From positions 1 through 36,239 of the forward strand of contig JAJDYI010000027.1 in NCBI GenBank assembly GCA_022825235.1: a stretch of 36,239 nt of DNA, read 5' to 3'. Both the position numbers and the translations under genes were made by a program. Numbering within the stretch: the stretch's first letter is position 1; each line of letters opens with the position of its first letter. The notes beneath the pieces are model-generated. The model was not told the origin of the DNA. It saw only the letters and a list, made by a program, of their open reading frames with translations, and ran no database searches. The DNA is from Alphaproteobacteria bacterium (lineage in GTDB: Bacteria; Pseudomonadota; Alphaproteobacteria; TMED109). Below, one piece after another: positions 34,173-36,239 of this stretch.

Positions 34173-34718
34173 CTATTCGAGGCCGACGTGCGAGTCGCGG
34201 AAGGCGTCGTGCTGGACTTCGCCCAGACTGCTCTTCACACCCATCACCGTCACCGCGATCCGGTAGAGCAGGACCACCACCACCAGCGCAAACCCGACGG
34301 GGAGAAAGTAGTAGGACGCCCAGATCGGGATCTTCCAGTCGACCTCCATCATGAACGTGCCGACCGCCGTCTTCTCGAGTGCGTCCAGCAGCGTCTGGTA
34401 GAACAGCAGGCTGAAGACGATGGCCGAGACCGCCCAGCTCACGACGGCCAGCGCCTGCTGCCATCGCCGGCGCAACAGCTGGACGAAGACTTCCACCGTG
34501 ATGTGGGCATCGTTGCGCTCGGCCAGCGCCAGCGGCAGGAAAATGATCGGCAGCATGTAGTAGTGCGGCACGATCGTCACCGTGGCCGGGATCGGGTGGC
34601 CGATCAGCCGCATGAACACGTCGAACGTGATGTGCAGCATCATCAGCACGACCGCCACGCACCCGATCACCGCGAGCACGTCCGTCACGCGGCCAAGGAT
34701 GCGTCCGAGCCGATACAT
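34173..34718 (-). CDS. dctQ: TRAP transporter small membrane subunit DctQ
   Basis: 181 residues with four helices (VLAVIGCVAVVLMMLHITFD; YMLPIIFLPLALAERNDA; VVSWAVSAIVFSLLFYQTLL; FLPVGFALVVVVLLYRIAV). LAERNDAHITVEVF is the DctQ signature (usually xxRxHIxVxxL). It pairs with DctM. Between it and the upstream dctP are 74 bases. Confidence 0.92.
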   Translation of the reverse strand: MYRLGRILGRVTDVLAVIGCVAVVLMMLHITFDVFMRLIGHPIPATVTIVPHYYMLPIIFLPLALAERNDAHITVEVFVQLLRRRWQQALAVVSWAVSAIVFSLLFYQTLLDALEKTAVGTFMMEVDWKIPIWASYYFLPVGFALVVVVLLYRIAVTVMGVKSSLGEVQHDAFRDSHVGLE

Positions 34719-34792
34719 GCGAACCCTAGCGCCGCGCTGTCACCGACCTGCGGCGCTGGCGGGCGTCATCCGGCGGGCAGGAGCGGGCCGGC

Positions 34793-35914
34793 TCACATGC
34801 CGTGCGTGGCGGCATCGACGTGGTCCCAGATTTCCCGCTTGTAGAGCGCCGTCACCGAAGCGACGTCGGTCGCGTCGATGTCCCCCAGCAGTCCGCGCCA
34901 CTTCTCGATCAGCCCGGTGAAGCGTGCGATCCGGGGGGCTGCATCCGTGATTCCGTAGTTGTCCCTCGCCATGGTGTCCATGTTGGCCATGTCCTGGGCG
35001 ATGAACCGTTCGGTGGCGGCAACCAGGTCGGGCGCCGGCTCGAGGACCTGGATCCCGTCGGCCGCACCCGCGCCGTTGAGGATGTCATCATTGAAGGTCT
35101 GAAACTGCACCGTGGTGAGCGCCGACGCTTCGGCAAACAGGTCGAGCAGGAGACGGCGCTCATCGGTCGTGAGACCGCGCCACGTGTCGATGTTCATGTT
35201 GAACTGATTGCCGTGGTAGGTCCCGAGCGGCAGGCGCGTGATGTACTTGGCGACGTCCTTGAAATTCAGGTTGTAGAGCTCGGTGGCCGGGTGCAGGTTG
35301 GCGTCCAGCGTGCCGCGGCTCAGCGCGTCGTAGATGTCGTTGGCGGACAGCGACATCTTGATTCCGCCGATGTACTCGACCCAGCGCCCGAACGCCGAGA
35401 AGCTGCGGATGTTCTTGCCCTCGAGGGATTCCATCGTCGTCATCGGTTCCGTCGTGAGCAGCATGTACGGCGCGTTCGACGTCATCGCGAGGAAGACGGA
35501 GCCGTTGGCTTCGGACTCTGCAAGGCATTCCGGGCAGGTGAACATGTACTCGCTGGTTGCGGCTAACAGCACCGTGGCGTTGTATCCGAGCATGGCCAAG
35601 TCGAGGATCAGGTTGACCTGCGGCATTTCCGCCGGGTGGTAGCCGGGGACCAGGAGGGCTGCATCCGCCAGCCCGTCGCGGACCCCGTTCAGCCCCTGCT
35701 TGAGATTCAGGAGGGACCCGTAGAAGACCTCGGTCGAGAGCGCCCCGCCCGAACGCTCGTCGATGTGCTCGTCGACGTAGGCGAGCGTCTTCGACCACGT
35801 GTGGATGGGCGGCAACCCGATCGCGAAGGTCAGGTTCTTGGCACCTGCCGTGCCTGCGCTCAGGCCAGCCACCAGCAGGGCCACCACCATCCCGAACTTG
35901 ATCAATTTCGGCAT
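34793..35914 (-). CDS. dctP: TRAP transporter solute-binding protein DctP
   Basis: 373 residues from the ATG at 35914, which has a GGAGG site; the frame upstream to 36097 is not coding. A signal peptide (IKFGMVVALLVAGLSAGTAGA) directs it to the periplasm. The mature chain shows the DctP fold: ...VFYGSLLNLKQGLNGVRDGL, LEGKNIRSFSAFGRWVEYIG and NDIYDALSRGTLDANLHPAT, where the Arg-type ligand-contact region (NIRSF, R near 176) usually binds a carboxylate. It captures substrate for DctQM. Two Cys in FTCPECLAE are unusual for the family. The substrate is unknown, but the neighbouring CoA ligase suggests an acid that is then activated. Confidence 0.92.
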   Translation of the reverse strand: MPKLIKFGMVVALLVAGLSAGTAGAKNLTFAIGLPPIHTWSKTLAYVDEHIDERSGGALSTEVFYGSLLNLKQGLNGVRDGLADAALLVPGYHPAEMPQVNLILDLAMLGYNATVLLAATSEYMFTCPECLAESEANGSVFLAMTSNAPYMLLTTEPMTTMESLEGKNIRSFSAFGRWVEYIGGIKMSLSANDIYDALSRGTLDANLHPATELYNLNFKDVAKYITRLPLGTYHGNQFNMNIDTWRGLTTDERRLLLDLFAEASALTTVQFQTFNDDILNGAGAADGIQVLEPAPDLVAATERFIAQDMANMDTMARDNYGITDAAPRIARFTGLIEKWRGLLGDIDATDVASVTALYKREIWDHVDAATHGM

Positions 35915-36099
35915 CGACGCCTCCGTTCCCGCACGCGCAGAACCGGTCATCCTAAAGCATGTTCGGAGCGCCCGATTTTGACCGCCTGGATCAGGACAGG
36001 CGCCTTCAGCACGTGCAATGCGGCCGCCACCCGCCCTCCCGCGCATCCGCGGCACCGGCCAACGCAGGGCAAGACAGCTGTCAGGCACCGTTCGCACCG

Positions 36100-36239
36100 T
36101 CTCTTGTATGGGGCAGATAGCCCGAAGGGCAAGAAGTTATCAACAGTGGCTGGGGGCGCGGTTTCTGTGGAAAACTCGCCGCTGACGTGCCGGTGTTCTG
36201 TTCGTAGATTTTGTGCAATTCCGCGCCCCTGCGCCGTTG
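36100..36239. repeat. Right copy of 140-bp perfect terminal inverted repeat
   Basis: Exact reverse complement of bases 2-141. It lies 185 bases upstream of the dctP start, and the sequence between contains no other gene. Both contig ends therefore run into the same side of the same repeated sequence, as expected for two oppositely oriented copies of one repeat family or for an assembly overlap. Confidence 0.95.

Noticed and set aside
31360-34354. Very long plus-strand open frames (31360-32871 and 32831-34354)
   Set aside because: They lie antisense to the CoA ligase and dctM/dctQ, have extreme His/Gln/Arg/Asp composition and no family features; high GC content produces such frames.

Overview
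The window is a 36.2 kb piece of a GC-rich Gram-negative chromosome. Outer-membrane porins ending in Phe, a lipoprotein, periplasmic HtrA, HflK/HflC and a TRAP transporter all point to a proteobacterium. The contiguous order hflK-hflC-DUF2065-htrA-miaA and the style of the acetolactate synthase fit an alphaproteobacterium best; this is inference. The first and last 140 bases are a perfect inverted repeat, and the left copy cuts a GST gene, so the ends are either real mobile-element copies or an assembly-graph overlap.

Layout. 56-1515: a TauD-type dioxygenase and a truncated GST (minus strand). 1752-3305: an ATPase remnant, a Phd/VapC pair and a small orphan ORF. 3364-8009: a housekeeping operon on the minus strand (hflK, hflC, DUF2065, htrA, miaA) with a good promoter at 8061-8089. 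8278-10507: three toxin-antitoxin loci in a row, one with a frameshifted HigB toxin. 11196-15801: a surface block with a porin, a duplicated-domain TbpB-like lipoprotein and a second porin whose signal peptide is broken. 16163-18744: a tyrosine recombinase with three 41-residue N-terminal repeats and, upstream of it, a truncated paralogue carrying one repeat. 19198-19875: another TA pair, again with a frameshifted toxin and an intact antitoxin.

20015-26823: chromosomal genes for a small membrane protein, acetolactate synthase large subunit, RNase HII, a class I glutamine amidotransferase, an amidase and an FMN-dependent alpha-hydroxy acid oxidase. 27186-31154: a second defence/TA cluster with an ATPase fragment, HipBA, a full DUF4143 ATPase with a palindrome over its promoter, and YoeB with a shortened YefM. 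31123-35914: a DctP-DctQ-DctM TRAP transporter followed by an acyl-CoA ligase, read as one uptake-and-activation operon.

The main theme is a chromosome dense in toxin-antitoxin modules: seven recognisable TA loci plus three DUF4143-type ATPase loci in 36 kb, many damaged, around intact core metabolism. The least familiar element is the recombinase with tandem N-terminal repeats. No tRNA, rRNA, CRISPR array or complete insertion sequence was recognised.
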